Part shown: positions 15,238 through 24,388 of the stretch, piece by piece | Position numbering within the stretch: position 1 is the first letter of the stretch | Layout of the letters: each line of letters begins with the position of its first letter | Source of the DNA: JAVZLH01 sp038883475 | GTDB lineage: Archaea > Thermoproteota > Bathyarchaeia > Bathyarchaeales > Bathycorpusculaceae | Length of the DNA stretch: 46,942 nt | Direction: 5' to 3' | Assembly (NCBI GenBank): GCA_038883475.1 | Contig: JAVZMA010000012.1 | Span: 1-46,942 of the forward strand | Translations under genes and position numbers: made by a program | Notes under the pieces: generated by a model | Database searches by the model: none | What the model was told of the DNA's origin: nothing | The model's input: only the letters and a program-made list of their open reading frames with translations

Positions 15238-17700
15238 TTATTCTTCCCATCGTGGCGCCCATTCCCAATCTTGCTTCGGCCTTTGGACTGGACGCCCCAA
15301 GGCTCTTTCACGTTGCTCAGCAAGCTGTTCAAGAATTATTTTCTGTTCTATGCTTGCTACAAGCTTTTTGGTGGCTACTACCGCGTCGTTGTTCACAGAT
15401 ATGCTGTCAATGCCAGCCCTTACGAGAAACTCTGTAAAGTCAGGCAGGTTTGATGGCCCTTCCCCGCATATTGAGACGGTGCATCCGTTTTCATGGGCGA
15501 CTTTAATTAGATGCGCTATTATGCGCTTTACTGCAGGGTCTCTTTCGTCAAAATATCCCATTTGCCCCAAGCGTTCGGAGTCTCTGTCAATCATGAGTAT
15601 TCCTTGCGTCATGTCGTTGGAGCCTATTGAGAAGCCATCGCATAGTTTGGAAAATTCGTCTGCAAGTATTGCGATGGAAGGCGTTTCAGCCATAAACCAA
15701 ATCTTAAAGTCTTTCGTCCTTTCCAGTCCCTCCGCCCGCATGATTTCTAAACATCTTTTGGCTTCCCAAACGGTTCTGACAACTGGCAGCATGACCCAAA
15801 CGTTCTTTAAACCCCATTCCTTACGGCATTTCACTATGGCTTGACACTCGAGCCTGAAGGCTTTCTCGTACCATTGGCTTATGTAGCGGCTGCAGCCTCT
15901 CCACCCAAGCATAGGGTTGGCTTCAACAATCTCGTATTTTTCTCCGCCCTTCAACTCTCTATACTCGTTTGTTTTGAAGTCGCTGAAGCGGACAACGACG
16001 GGGCGTGGTTGAATCGCTCTTGCCACTGTAGCTATTCCATCAGCAAGTTTGTCCACAAACTTTTGGCTCTGCCCAGTTTCCACTAGGTAAAGCGGATGTT
16101 CACCTATGTAGCTTGCCAGAATGAATTCTATACGCATAAGCCCTATACCCTCAAAGGGTAAATTCTTATATTCCTCGATTTTTTCAGGTACACCTAAGTT
16201 CATGTAAATTTTCGTTGCTGTCACAGGAATCGACTCGATAATCCCCCCCACCGATGGAGATACAGAGGCTATGGAAGTCGCCATTGGCGGTTGCCCTGTC
16301 AGCGTTGACATTACACCCTCGTAGACTACCCCGCTTCTCGCATCCACAGTGTAATCTTTACCCGTGGTCATGAGCTTGGTCGCGTTTTCGGTTCCAACTA
16401 TGCAGGGTATGCCAAGTTCTCGGCTTACAATTGCAGCGTGACATGTCACCCCGCCTTTATCTGTGACTATGGCGCTGGCTAATTTCATGAAAGGCACATA
16501 GTCAGGGTTCGTCATGTCCGTGACCAGTATATCGCCTTTCTGCATGACCTTAGCAGCTTCCTCGGGGTTTAGAACAACTTTTGCCTTCCCAATGCCAATG
16601 TCTCTTTTGCCAGCGGCGATTCCCTTAACTACAACTTTAAACATTTCAGACGGCTTTACCTCTGGGGGTTCGGCCTTTGGAGCCTCTGCAAGTTTTAAGC
16701 TCCAAACAGTTTCCGGTCTCGATTGCACAATGAATATGTTGTTTGGGAAAGGTATGTCGCTGTCAATAGCCCATTCAATATCTTGGGCTGTTCCATAATG
16801 TTTTTCAATGCGTACAGCCAGTTCGGCAAGTTTTAAAATTTCTTCATCACTTATGCACGGCTGTCCCTGTTTCTCCGCAGGAACTTCTAAATGGACGGTT
16901 TTCCCCGTTTTCGGGTCACGAACGTACTGCACAGTTTTCCTTGAAACCTTTTTCTCAATTATCTTCATGGTTCGTTTGTCAACAACAAAATCGTCTGGGG
17001 TGACCGCTCCAGAAACGACAGATTCACCTAAACCATAATTACCCTCAATAACAATCTGGTTGGGATCTCCGGTAACAGGGTTTAGTGTGAACATGACCCC
17101 AGCGGCTTTTGAATTCACCATCTTTTGAACACCAACACTTATAAACACCTTCTCGTGAGCAAAACCCTTCTCAGTACGGTAAAATATTGCACGTGGGGTA
17201 AAGAGGCTTGACCAGCATTTCACAGTTTTCTCCAAAAGTTCATCCACACCTTTCACATTCAAGTATGTTTCTTGTTGCCCGGCGAAGGAAGCATCAGCCA
17301 AGTCTTCAGCTGTTGCGCTTGACCTTACAGCAACGTAAATATCTTTAGCACCGACTCTTTTGCTTAATTCTTCGTAAGCAGACTTTATGGCGTCTGCAAT
17401 TTCTCTTGGCATTGGTGTTGATTCTATTAATTGGCGAATTTTTTTGGAGGCTATCTCGTACTGTGCGGGGTCGCTTGGATTTGTCACATTTTCCTTAATT
17501 ATCTCATAAATTTTTGCGGCGATTCCGGTTTCCTCGATGAATTTTTTGTAGGAATATGCTGTTATGGCAAAGCCTGGTGGGACGGGTATGCCAGCGCTTG
17601 ACATTTCGCCTAAGTTTGCGTTCTTCCCACCAACAATAGGGACATCAGTTTTTCTTAAATTCTCAAACCAGATGATAAGGTCTTTCCTTGCTTCACTCAA
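15238..17700 (-). CDS. ppsA: phosphoenolpyruvate synthase
   Basis: 820 residues. Makes PEP from pyruvate and ATP (with AMP and Pi), the entry to gluconeogenesis. N-terminal ATP-grasp domain (VPIVGGKNANLGEMSSAGIP; VRSSATAEDLADASFAGQQE), central swivelling domain with phospho-His421 in GGVTCHAAIVSRELGIPC, and C-terminal PEP-utilising barrel with catalytic Cys745 in VSICGEGPS and SIGSNDMTQ. The end, DWEWAPRWEE, is an ordinary charged tail. The start is TTG 17700, 6 nt after a GGTGA, inside the end of the uL16 gene, so it is translationally coupled to it. Pairs functionally with the por operon. Confidence 0.97.
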   Translation of the reverse strand: MSEARKDLIIWFENLRKTDVPIVGGKNANLGEMSSAGIPVPPGFAITAYSYKKFIEETGIAAKIYEIIKENVTNPSDPAQYEIASKKIRQLIESTPMPREIADAIKSAYEELSKRVGAKDIYVAVRSSATAEDLADASFAGQQETYLNVKGVDELLEKTVKCWSSLFTPRAIFYRTEKGFAHEKVFISVGVQKMVNSKAAGVMFTLNPVTGDPNQIVIEGNYGLGESVVSGAVTPDDFVVDKRTMKIIEKKVSRKTVQYVRDPKTGKTVHLEVPAEKQGQPCISDEEILKLAELAVRIEKHYGTAQDIEWAIDSDIPFPNNIFIVQSRPETVWSLKLAEAPKAEPPEVKPSEMFKVVVKGIAAGKRDIGIGKAKVVLNPEEAAKVMQKGDILVTDMTNPDYVPFMKLASAIVTDKGGVTCHAAIVSRELGIPCIVGTENATKLMTTGKDYTVDARSGVVYEGVMSTLTGQPPMATSIASVSPSVGGIIESIPVTATKIYMNLGVPEKIEEYKNLPFEGIGLMRIEFILASYIGEHPLYLVETGQSQKFVDKLADGIATVARAIQPRPVVVRFSDFKTNEYRELKGGEKYEIVEANPMLGWRGCSRYISQWYEKAFRLECQAIVKCRKEWGLKNVWVMLPVVRTVWEAKRCLEIMRAEGLERTKDFKIWFMAETPSIAILADEFSKLCDGFSIGSNDMTQGILMIDRDSERLGQMGYFDERDPAVKRIIAHLIKVAHENGCTVSICGEGPSNLPDFTEFLVRAGIDSISVNNDAVVATKKLVASIEQKIILEQLAEQRERALGRPVQRPKQDWEWAPRWEE

Positions 17701-18211
17701 CGGTCTTCACCTCTTCCTTTAATGCTTTCTCAACAACTATTCTGCATGGAATTGGAAGTTTGGCGCTTCCACGCTTTAAGGCTTCTTTGGCTACTTCAAT
17801 TCCGTCAGCATTCACGTTCACTGTTATTATCGCTTGATTCGGTTCAATTCGGGCTGCAGTTCCAATAGGTTTTCCAAAAGCTCTCCGCATGCCATCTTGG
17901 AGACGGTCGGCATGCGCGCCAAAAATCATTTTGTTTTCTCTGAGAATTACATGGGGATAGGGACGAACCTGCAGACGATAGTTGTTTACAAGTTTATCCA
18001 TCAATAGGCGGTTTGCTGCAACCCGCGCTGCCTCTAGAGCATTGTGGCGCACTTGAGCCCTTTCCGTGGCTATAAGTTTAACTTCAAATTCAAATTTTGC
18101 CTTAGTGTCTCCCATAGTAAACTTAGTTATTTTCGGAGGGGGAAAGCCTTTTACAAACTCTCTTCTAGTGTAGGGCTGCCCTTTTACAGTTCGGTAATTT
18201 TTTGCGCGCAT
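17693..18211 (-). CDS. rpl10e: ribosomal protein uL16 (L10e)
   Basis: 172 residues, archaeal large-subunit protein at the central protuberance. Clear family blocks: RAKNYRTVKGQPYTRREFV, QVRHNALEAARVAANRLL, YRLQVRPYPHVILRENKM, and ADRLQDGMRRAFGKPIGTAA. The SD GAGGATG lies before ATG 18211, and a TATA-like element (minus TTTAAATAT) is at about 18243-18252. Its stop codon overlaps the start of ppsA by 8 nt, an unusual pairing of a ribosomal protein with a central-carbon enzyme. Confidence 0.97.
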   Translation of the reverse strand: MRAKNYRTVKGQPYTRREFVKGFPPPKITKFTMGDTKAKFEFEVKLIATERAQVRHNALEAARVAANRLLMDKLVNNYRLQVRPYPHVILRENKMIFGAHADRLQDGMRRAFGKPIGTAARIEPNQAIITVNVNADGIEVAKEALKRGSAKLPIPCRIVVEKALKEEVKTVE

Positions 18212-18338
18212 AGGACATCCTCTTCAGCATACGATGACTGTGATATTTAAACGATTTGTAGAGTTGCCTTTTTGATTAAAGTTATGAATTTCAAGTTATT
18301 ATCAACAATAATAATGAGGAATAAAGTTTTATATATGC

Positions 18339-18854
18339 TTAAAGCCGCTTGTTTTTGAGCCAGACCTTGGCAAGCTCATCATAGTTTGGAAAAACCTTTT
18401 TTAAGATTGGCAGGTACATCTGCATTTCTTCATCTGTTAGGTATTGGAACTGGTACTCACCCATATACGGAGATGGTTCCCCTTCCCTTGTCACAAATTC
18501 TATGTGCATAAAGGGGTCTCCACGCTTGATTGTGATCGGACAGCGGTCATTGCTCAGGTTCACTAGTTCTAGGGCAAGTCTCCCGACAAACCCGCTGTGG
18601 ACTTTGGCAGCATTTAAAAAGGATAAGCCCATGCGCCCGTACTTGCTTTTGGCTGTTAGATGCGCAACATAGTTTGGCGGAGTAAACACTATCTCGTAGG
18701 ATATTAGGTTTTTATGTTCTAAATAATGTAGGGTTGTTTCCTCCTTGACGGTTAGAATGTAACCGTCTCCATCAAGCAGATTATAGTCATAGGGGTATAT
18801 GCACTTGTACTTTTCAATAAGCTCTTTAAGCCTATCTTTACCAATGATACACAT
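18339..18854 (-). CDS. dcd: dCTP deaminase / dUTPase family protein
   Basis: 171 residues from ATG 18854; the SD GAGGTG is 9 nt upstream, while a GTG at 18866 overlaps that SD. The family deaminates dCTP to dUTP, and some archaeal members also split dUTP. Visible features are AKSKYGRMGLSF (phosphate-binding Ser/Arg), VHSGFVGRLALEL with the expected catalytic Glu, and a C-terminal GEYQFQ lid segment. Whether it is mono- or bifunctional cannot be told. A TATA-like TATATAAC is at about 18908-18915. It is a single-gene unit between uL16 and the HemK2-like gene. Confidence 0.88.
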   Translation of the reverse strand: MCIIGKDRLKELIEKYKCIYPYDYNLLDGDGYILTVKEETTLHYLEHKNLISYEIVFTPPNYVAHLTAKSKYGRMGLSFLNAAKVHSGFVGRLALELVNLSNDRCPITIKRGDPFMHIEFVTREGEPSPYMGEYQFQYLTDEEMQMYLPILKKVFPNYDELAKVWLKNKRL

Positions 18855-18950
18855 CGCGCCAAGCACCTCAAACTGTTTTCTAGCAATTCTAGGCGTTTAC
18901 GTTATATATTTTTTGATGAAAACCTCGTGTGCTATACTTCACACAGAACG

Positions 18951-19568
18951 TCATTTAAGCTCCGCTTTAACAAGCAATATTGCCTCAAAGAAAGGCAAAT
19001 CGCATTTAGCCAAAACACTCGTCTTAAGACCGCGCTGCGAAAAACCCGTTAACGTCTCACTTACACCAGATAAAGTGGATTGCAACAATAATATTCGCCC
19101 GTTTCGCTCAAGAAACTTTGGAGCTTCATAAATAAAGCGGTCTATGAGATCTCTTCCACCAGTTCCACCAGCCCAAGCGCGAGCAAGCCAAGAATTTTCC
19201 TCTTCACATATGGAAGGAAGATAGGGCGCATTGAAAAGAATAACATCAAACTTTGCCCCTTGCCTTAAAGGCGTGAATAGGTCACCTTGTACGAAGGAAA
19301 TCTTGTCCTTAACACCGTTCAGTTTGGCATTTTCCATTGCACATTTTACAGCATATGGGTTTATGTCCACCGCCACAACCTCTGAGGCCTTTTCCGCTGC
19401 AATTATGCCAAGTATGCCGCATCCCGTGCCCATGTCGAGAACCTTTTCACCCTCTTTTACAATGAGGTTTTCCGCAAAAAGGAAGGAGTCTTCTGCTGGT
19501 TCGTAGACGTTTTCCCAAACGGTAAAGATGTAGTCTGTGAAAAACACTTTTTTAACTTGAAAGGGCAT
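18951..19568 (-). CDS. HemK2/Mtq2-like glutamine N5-methyltransferase
   Basis: 205 residues from ATG 19568 (SD GGAG 8-9 nt upstream; TTG 19583 alternative). The family start VWENVYEPAEDSFLFAENL is diagnostic. The SAM motif is VLDMGTGCGILGIIAAE (43-59), and the catalytic motif is NAPY at 113-116 in LFNAPYLPSI, with Ala in place of the first Pro of NPPY; Asn and Tyr are kept. The likely target is the GGQ glutamine of release factor aRF1. Its start overlaps the end of ksgA. A hairpin (GTGTG/CACAC) follows the stop and may mark the transcript end. Confidence 0.9.
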   Translation of the reverse strand: MPFQVKKVFFTDYIFTVWENVYEPAEDSFLFAENLIVKEGEKVLDMGTGCGILGIIAAEKASEVVAVDINPYAVKCAMENAKLNGVKDKISFVQGDLFTPLRQGAKFDVILFNAPYLPSICEEENSWLARAWAGGTGGRDLIDRFIYEAPKFLERNGRILLLQSTLSGVSETLTGFSQRGLKTSVLAKCDLPFFEAILLVKAELK

Positions 19569-20349
19569 TTGCCAGCGCTCCAAAATCTTCTGGGGCTAAC
19601 TCTCTGACACGTCTATCACGAAACGGAAGAAACGCAGCGGGTTTAACTGTTTCTCCCGCCATTACTTTAAAGGCGTTTTTAACCCTCCTGTTCCGTTGGG
19701 TAAAAAGCAACTGCACCAAATGTCTAAAAAGTTCCTCGTTTTTCAACTTGAACGGCGGTGGTTTCTTTGGTTTTAATCGAACGATGACGGAGTCAACTTG
19801 GGGAGGGGGATAAAACATCCATTTTGGAACTTCATCCAAAAGTTCAACACTCACATAGTAATATGCGAAAACTGCCAGCCATCCGTAGTCATCGCTTCCA
19901 ATGTCAGCTACTAAGCGATTTGCAAATTCCTTCTGAAAAACAAGAATTGCACGATCGAAATTTCTTTCAAAAAGCCACAAGAGTAAGCGAGAAGAAATTC
20001 CATAAGGCGGAATAGAAACCACTTTGTTAAATTCTGGGATTTGAACCTTTAACACATCCCCTTCAATTACTTTAATGTTCGGCACATCATTGGTCTGTTC
20101 ACGTAAGACCCCTACAAGCTTTTTGTCAAGTTCAACAGCCAAAACACTTTTACACTTTTTCGCCAAGGCACGCGCCAAAAAGCCTAAGCCAGCGCCAATG
20201 TCTAACACCACATCGTCTCTACAAAGAGAGGCATAGGCGCACAAACGCTCAATAGTTGCGGCGTCGACCATGAAGTTCTGTCCCAGACGCTTCTTCGGAA
20301 GGATTCGATGCCTTCGAAGTAAAAACTTCGTAGCTTCTAAAAGACTCAT
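19552..20349 (-). CDS. ksgA: KsgA/Dim1 rRNA adenine dimethyltransferase with altered motif IV
   Basis: 265 residues. Dimethylates two adjacent adenines near the 3' end of 16S rRNA. The family opening KKRLGQNFMVDAATIERLCA is intact, the SAM site is VLDIGAGLGFLARALAK (48-64), and the late YPPPQVDSVIVRLKPK block is normal. Motif IV, usually NLPY or NPPY, is SIPPYGISS here: position 113 is Ile instead of Asn. The codon is ATT at 20011-20013, one base from AAT. The fold is clearly kept; activity is an open question. It follows DUF655 by 25 nt and overlaps the HemK2-like gene. Confidence 0.93.
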   Translation of the reverse strand: MSLLEATKFLLRRHRILPKKRLGQNFMVDAATIERLCAYASLCRDDVVLDIGAGLGFLARALAKKCKSVLAVELDKKLVGVLREQTNDVPNIKVIEGDVLKVQIPEFNKVVSIPPYGISSRLLLWLFERNFDRAILVFQKEFANRLVADIGSDDYGWLAVFAYYYVSVELLDEVPKWMFYPPPQVDSVIVRLKPKKPPPFKLKNEELFRHLVQLLFTQRNRRVKNAFKVMAGETVKPAAFLPFRDRRVRELAPEDFGALANALSS

Positions 20350-20374
20350 AAAGCTTCACTAAAGAGGCAATGCA

Positions 20375-20950
20375 CTACTGAGCCCGCGTGAACAGACGGT
20401 ATTTGCTTTCCCCAGCCAACTCCTCCAAAATTCGCTTAGTAATCAATTTGACAGGGTTAGGTAGTTCCGTGCGCTTTTGCAGGTCTTCAAAGTTTTCAAA
20501 AGGCTTTTTCTCCCGCTCATTTATGACCTGCCACATGTACTTTTTCCCTATTCCCGGAATGAGCTCCAAAGCGTGCATTCGCGGCGTAATCGCCCTTGCG
20601 TTATTGAAGAAATCTATAAACCATTTTTCACGGTTCAACACTATTCTGCTAATAACGGCTGGAAGCTCCATCTTCGCCGCCGCAGTTAACTCGTCATAAC
20701 CTATCCGCCCAATAATGTAGGTTATTTCCTCCCGTGCTTCCTTTCCAACATAAACACGATCATGCGGTTTTAGCGTTACTCCCTCTTTAGCTAACGCCTC
20801 TAAAAGAGTAAAGAAATCCTCACCAATCAACTGGACAAGGGCGCCAGCTCGGTAACCAGCCCTACCCGAAGGACGCACCCCAGGGCGCCCATGAGGTAGA
20901 AAGTCTAGGACGTACGCGTATTCTTCGTACCGCTTTTCAGTCATAGTCAT
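20375..20950 (-). CDS. DUF655 protein (S1-like/HhH nucleic-acid-binding)
   Basis: 191 residues. Archaeal DUF655 proteins carry an N-terminal beta-rich nucleic-acid-binding part and a C-terminal helix-hairpin-helix. Here the N-terminal half has YEEYAYVLDFLPHG, RAGALVQLIGEDFFTLLEAL and the DRVYVGKEAREEITYIIGRI block. The HhH is in ALELIPGIGKKYMWQVINER. The position between rpo4 and ksgA is the standard archaeal order. The exact role is unknown; it probably acts on rRNA or ribosome assembly. The ATG is at 20950, and ATG 20944 is in the same frame. Confidence 0.93.
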   Translation of the reverse strand: MTMTEKRYEEYAYVLDFLPHGRPGVRPSGRAGYRAGALVQLIGEDFFTLLEALAKEGVTLKPHDRVYVGKEAREEITYIIGRIGYDELTAAAKMELPAVISRIVLNREKWFIDFFNNARAITPRMHALELIPGIGKKYMWQVINEREKKPFENFEDLQKRTELPNPVKLITKRILEELAGESKYRLFTRAQ

Positions 20951-21011
20951 ATTCGCCTTTATTGCCCTTTACTTATCTCAGTTATTGTTTAAAAAATAAT
21001 AGCAACTTTGC

Positions 21012-21350
21012 CTATTTCAATTTTCGATGTTCATTCAGAAGTTTGACTATGGCTTCCAATTTTGAAGTTTCAATAATTTTGCGGCCGCCGGCAAGAAAAA
21101 CCCTTAATTCTTCAACGCTTTCCGGCATACAATTAACTATTTGAACTGCCTCTTCCTCGTCTAAGCCGAATTCGCTTACGAGAATTCCAACAAGTTTTAC
21201 GGCGTCTTCAGCTTCCACTTTTGAAAATTTAGAAACATAGTCGTAAGTTCGCCGCTGGAACTGGTCTAGGTTTTCTTCGCCTATGGATTCAAGTACCTTT
21301 TTAACCTCTGGAAGAGTGAGATTTTTTTCTGATATAGCCTTCTTCGCCAT
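21012..21350 (-). CDS. rpo4: RNA polymerase subunit Rpo4 (RpoF)
   Basis: 112 residues. Forms the stalk of the polymerase with Rpo7, which is not in this window. The family pattern is clear: helix NLTLPEVKKVLESIG, then QRRTYDYVSKFSKVEAEDA, VGILVSEFGLDEEEAVQIVN and the final CMPESVEELRVFLAG. I chose ATG 21350 because GGTGA lies 5 nt upstream; GTG 21359 is part of that SD. It follows the eL21 gene with a 1-nt gap. Confidence 0.95.
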   Translation of the reverse strand: MAKKAISEKNLTLPEVKKVLESIGEENLDQFQRRTYDYVSKFSKVEAEDAVKLVGILVSEFGLDEEEAVQIVNCMPESVEELRVFLAGGRKIIETSKLEAIVKLLNEHRKLK

Positions 21351-21351
21351 T

Positions 21352-21648
21352 TTAATCACCTTTATATGGTTCTATGTGTTCGGGTCTGACAATAATCTCT
21401 TTGTTTGCGTCCCCTTGCGTGACGCTCAAAACGTAACTTCGTCCTCTTTTGTCAATTACTGTGGCTACTTTCCCGTGATAGCGTCTGTGAGGCATACCCT
21501 TATGCACGCTAGGGTCTATTTTAATAACTACGCGTGCTCCAGGTTGATATTCATAGAGTAGTTTACTCGGTTTGATTTTTCCCCGTTCTCTTGGCTTCTT
21601 TTTGAGGAGACGGCGTGTTCCAGCGCGGTATCCTTTTGATTTTCTCAT
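21352..21648 (-). CDS. rpl21e: ribosomal protein eL21
   Basis: 98 residues, archaeal/eukaryotic large-subunit protein. MRKSKGYRAGTRRLLKKKPR and the later PSVHKGMPHRRYHGKVATVI are signature segments, ending IIVRPEHIEPYKGD. The ATG at 21648 overlaps the stop codon of pus10 (ATGA), with GGAGA 8 nt before it. It lies in the run pus10-eL21-rpo4-DUF655-ksgA. Confidence 0.97.
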   Translation of the reverse strand: MRKSKGYRAGTRRLLKKKPRERGKIKPSKLLYEYQPGARVVIKIDPSVHKGMPHRRYHGKVATVIDKRGRSYVLSVTQGDANKEIIVRPEHIEPYKGD

Positions 21649-22997
21649 TTTTCTTTGTCTCCATAATCTTTCATAATAACGTTTAAAACATCAAGTTTTA
21701 TAGGCTTCGCTTGGATGCCGAGAATTTCTGAAACACTGGGGGTTGTTCTTCCCTCATCGCCTGTAACCAATTCTTTAACGTAAAGCCCCCCTTGACATCG
21801 TATTTTCATTTCAGCCCTTTTTGGCGACAACTTCTTTACTTTAACCTCATATATGTGCTTTTCTCGCGTCATGTCGGCTCGCCTATGCAAAACACGCAGA
21901 GGAGTACGTTGTTTCACGGTTAACCCAGTCAATTTTTCCTCCAACAAGCGCATATCACTTGCCTTAATTTCTTTTTCAAACTCTATCAAAACGCGATATT
22001 CCTTTTGTGCTGATTCCGCTTTCTTTAATTTTCTGACAACATCTTTATCTGTAAAATGAAGATTCGAAACCTCGACTTTGCCCTTAGCGTAAGCGTTAAT
22101 CTTTTCCTCAATCTCCTCAAGGTCAAAAAACCTTTTTCGCGGTTTTGTCAATTCAATTACAAAGGGGCGTCCTTCGCCAAGCATTCTAGCGTCAATATCC
22201 TCCCTTCCAGACGCGTGGAAAGCACTTTTGACACTGCCCGTTACATCCAATAAAGGTTTTGCAATCAATTCCTCTACTGATTCTGGGTACATTTTTCCAG
22301 TCCAATTACATTTCTCACAGCCTTTCCCGCGACAAACCTGACAGAACCACTTTGATTGAGGTATGCCTCTTGCAAGTTTCTTATATCGTCCTCCAATGTA
22401 TAAGGGGTTCACTTGGAGCCTAACTTCCTCTGTGAAGGGGTTTATCAACACAACTACATCAGGCTTTCTAAATTCAACTTCTCTGCCGATTTTTTCCGCG
22501 ATTTTTCGCCCTATAACCCTTCCAAACTCGTTTTTCATACTTTCACCATAGTTTACCGCAAACTCTGCCTTAAACTCGTCTTCGCGTTCCGCGACCACTA
22601 CAGGAAGCTCGATGCCGACAAGAAAGTTTCGAAATTCATATTCCCCAAGTTTTTCTATGGCTTTTTGAACTAAATTATCCAAGGTTTCGAACTTGTTCGC
22701 GCATAAAAAACATTTTTCAGGAGTTGCTTTGTCTGAAATATGTTTCTTCATTTTGAGAAGGATCTCTTTTGCTATTTTGGAGAAACCGTTTGTTGCAAGA
22801 ATTCTAAGCTCTTTTACACCTTGTTTGTCTTTTGATAAGGCAAGCGCGTGGGCTTTAAGCATTAAAGTTAGCTTTATCGATTTCCCTCTTTCGTTATTCT
22901 CCATGTTGTGACCCAACATTGCAAATTGCCGTCCTAGACAATGGTCGCATAAAGGGTGTTTTTCAAGCATTTTCAACGCTTTTTCCAGAATTTCCAT
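21645..22997 (-). CDS. pus10: tRNA pseudouridine synthase Pus10
   Basis: 450 residues. Archaeal Pus10 makes pseudouridine 54 and 55 in tRNA. The N-terminal part has zinc cysteines C17/C20 and C96/C99 and a THUMP-like region. A second Cys cluster is in WFCQVCRGKGCEKC (C219-C230). The catalytic domain has ASGREDIDARML with Asp269, followed by GRPFVIELTKPRKR. The end, TTPSVSEILG plus the KLDVLNVI tail, is typical. ATG 22997 lies 26 nt after srp54, with GGGAAAGGT before it. It is the second gene of the srp54-to-hemK2 run. Confidence 0.95.
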   Translation of the reverse strand: MEILEKALKMLEKHPLCDHCLGRQFAMLGHNMENNERGKSIKLTLMLKAHALALSKDKQGVKELRILATNGFSKIAKEILLKMKKHISDKATPEKCFLCANKFETLDNLVQKAIEKLGEYEFRNFLVGIELPVVVAEREDEFKAEFAVNYGESMKNEFGRVIGRKIAEKIGREVEFRKPDVVVLINPFTEEVRLQVNPLYIGGRYKKLARGIPQSKWFCQVCRGKGCEKCNWTGKMYPESVEELIAKPLLDVTGSVKSAFHASGREDIDARMLGEGRPFVIELTKPRKRFFDLEEIEEKINAYAKGKVEVSNLHFTDKDVVRKLKKAESAQKEYRVLIEFEKEIKASDMRLLEEKLTGLTVKQRTPLRVLHRRADMTREKHIYEVKVKKLSPKRAEMKIRCQGGLYVKELVTGDEGRTTPSVSEILGIQAKPIKLDVLNVIMKDYGDKEK

Positions 22998-23023
22998 CGG
23001 TACCTTTCCCAGCTTCTGGAGGA

Positions 23024-24358
23024 TTACTTAAAATCTAAGGGTAATCCCTTTCCTAAGAAGGGCAGTTTCTTTTTCCTCCGCAGCGTCTTCATCATTCTCC
23101 GCATCAGCACATACTGCTTCAGAAGCTCCTTCACTTCTTTTTCGCTTGTCCCCGAACCTCTGGCAACACGCCTAATTCTCGATGCGTTGAAAATCTTGGG
23201 ATTGTCCCTCTCTTCCGGCGTCATAGACTGAATCATTACACGCCACTTTTCCAAGCGGTCCTCAGCTGTGTCCAACATTTCTTCTGGCACGTTGTAGGAC
23301 ATGCCTGGAATCATTTTCAAAAGTTTTCTTAAGGCGCCCATTCCCTTCATTGCTTCGAACTGTTCATACATGTCTGTTAGCGTGAACTTGCCGCTTAGGA
23401 TAGCCTTAGCCTTTTTCTCTGGAACTTTCACTTCTGCTTCACGAACTTTCTCAAGCAGAGTTTCAAGGTCGCCCATCCCCAGCAGTCGACCAACAAAGCG
23501 TGATGGAATGAAGGGCTCTATATCCTCGATTTTTTCGCCTGTGCCAACAAACTTTATTGGTGCACCTGTCGCGGCAACAGCAGATAAGGCTCCTCCGCCT
23601 CTCGCAGACCCATCAAGTTTCGTTACGAGAATAGACCCTATTGGGGTGGCTTCGTTGAAGGCTTTGGCTTGAACCATCGCTTGTTGGCCAATTGTTCCAT
23701 CAATGACAAGCATGACTTCGTCTGGCTTAATGTTCTTCTCAAGCATTTTCATCTCTTTAATTAGTTCTTGCTCTTCCTTGTGGCGTCCTGCAGTGTCAAT
23801 GATTATTAGGTCTCTGTCGCTAAAGTGTTTGAGACCGTTGAGGGCTGTTTTCACAGGGTCTTTCGCGTTTAACTCGCCATACACTGGCACATTTATTCTT
23901 GTTGCCAACTGCTGAAGCTGCGCATAGGCGCCTGGACGGTATGTGTCGGCACAGATTAAAGCGGGCTTTAACCCTCTTTTCTGGAAGTATCTTGCAAGTT
24001 TGGCGGCGGCTGTTGTTTTTCCAGAGCCTTGAATGCCGACAAGCATTATCACTTTTCTCGCGCCCGGCTCGACTTTTAATGGAACAGGCTTGTCGCCGAG
24101 AAAGCGGGTTAACTCTTCATAAACGACTTTTATTACATGCTCACGTCTTGAAATCCCTGGGGGAACTTTCTCCTTTAACGCTCTTTCCTCTATGCGTTTT
24201 GATATGTCGAGGACGAGTTGCACATTAACATCTGCTTGGAGGAGAGCCCTTTGTATGTCACGTATGAGTTCTTTAACTGCAGCCTCGTCTACAACTGAGG
24301 CTCTGAATATTTTCTTTAAAGCTTCGTAAAGAGATGAGCCTAAATGTTCCAAAGCCAT
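23024..24358 (-). CDS. srp54: signal recognition particle 54 kDa protein
   Basis: 444 residues. The GTPase of the signal recognition particle, binding 7S RNA and signal peptides. N domain 1-90; G domain with G1 GIQGSGKTT (108-116), DTAGR (188-192) and TKLDG (245-249); M domain about 310-444, with DMYEQFEAMKGMGALRKLLK and the RNA-binding SRIRRVARGSGTSEKEV. I chose ATG 24358, which gives the family start MALEHLGSSLYEALKK and has GGAGA 4 nt upstream; the frame to 24448 lies in the promoter. A TATA-like box (minus TATTTAAG) is at 24389-24396. Confidence 0.97.
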   Translation of the reverse strand: MALEHLGSSLYEALKKIFRASVVDEAAVKELIRDIQRALLQADVNVQLVLDISKRIEERALKEKVPPGISRREHVIKVVYEELTRFLGDKPVPLKVEPGARKVIMLVGIQGSGKTTAAAKLARYFQKRGLKPALICADTYRPGAYAQLQQLATRINVPVYGELNAKDPVKTALNGLKHFSDRDLIIIDTAGRHKEEQELIKEMKMLEKNIKPDEVMLVIDGTIGQQAMVQAKAFNEATPIGSILVTKLDGSARGGGALSAVAATGAPIKFVGTGEKIEDIEPFIPSRFVGRLLGMGDLETLLEKVREAEVKVPEKKAKAILSGKFTLTDMYEQFEAMKGMGALRKLLKMIPGMSYNVPEEMLDTAEDRLEKWRVMIQSMTPEERDNPKIFNASRIRRVARGSGTSEKEVKELLKQYVLMRRMMKTLRRKKKLPFLGKGLPLDFK

Positions 24359-24388
24359 GGTTTCTCCAAATTTAAAACTATTCACGTC

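Noticed and set aside
15200..15844. 214-residue open frame on the plus strand
   Set aside because: Antisense shadow of the ppsA 3' end, which has full catalytic motifs.
18297..18315. AT-rich inverted repeat (TTATTAT/ATAATAA)
   Set aside because: Only A-T pairs between uL16 and dcd; likely chance in AT-rich intergenic sequence.
18916..18950. TGATGA on the plus strand as a C box
   Set aside because: No CTGA box follows within range; the nearby GTGTG/CACAC hairpin fits a transcript end better.
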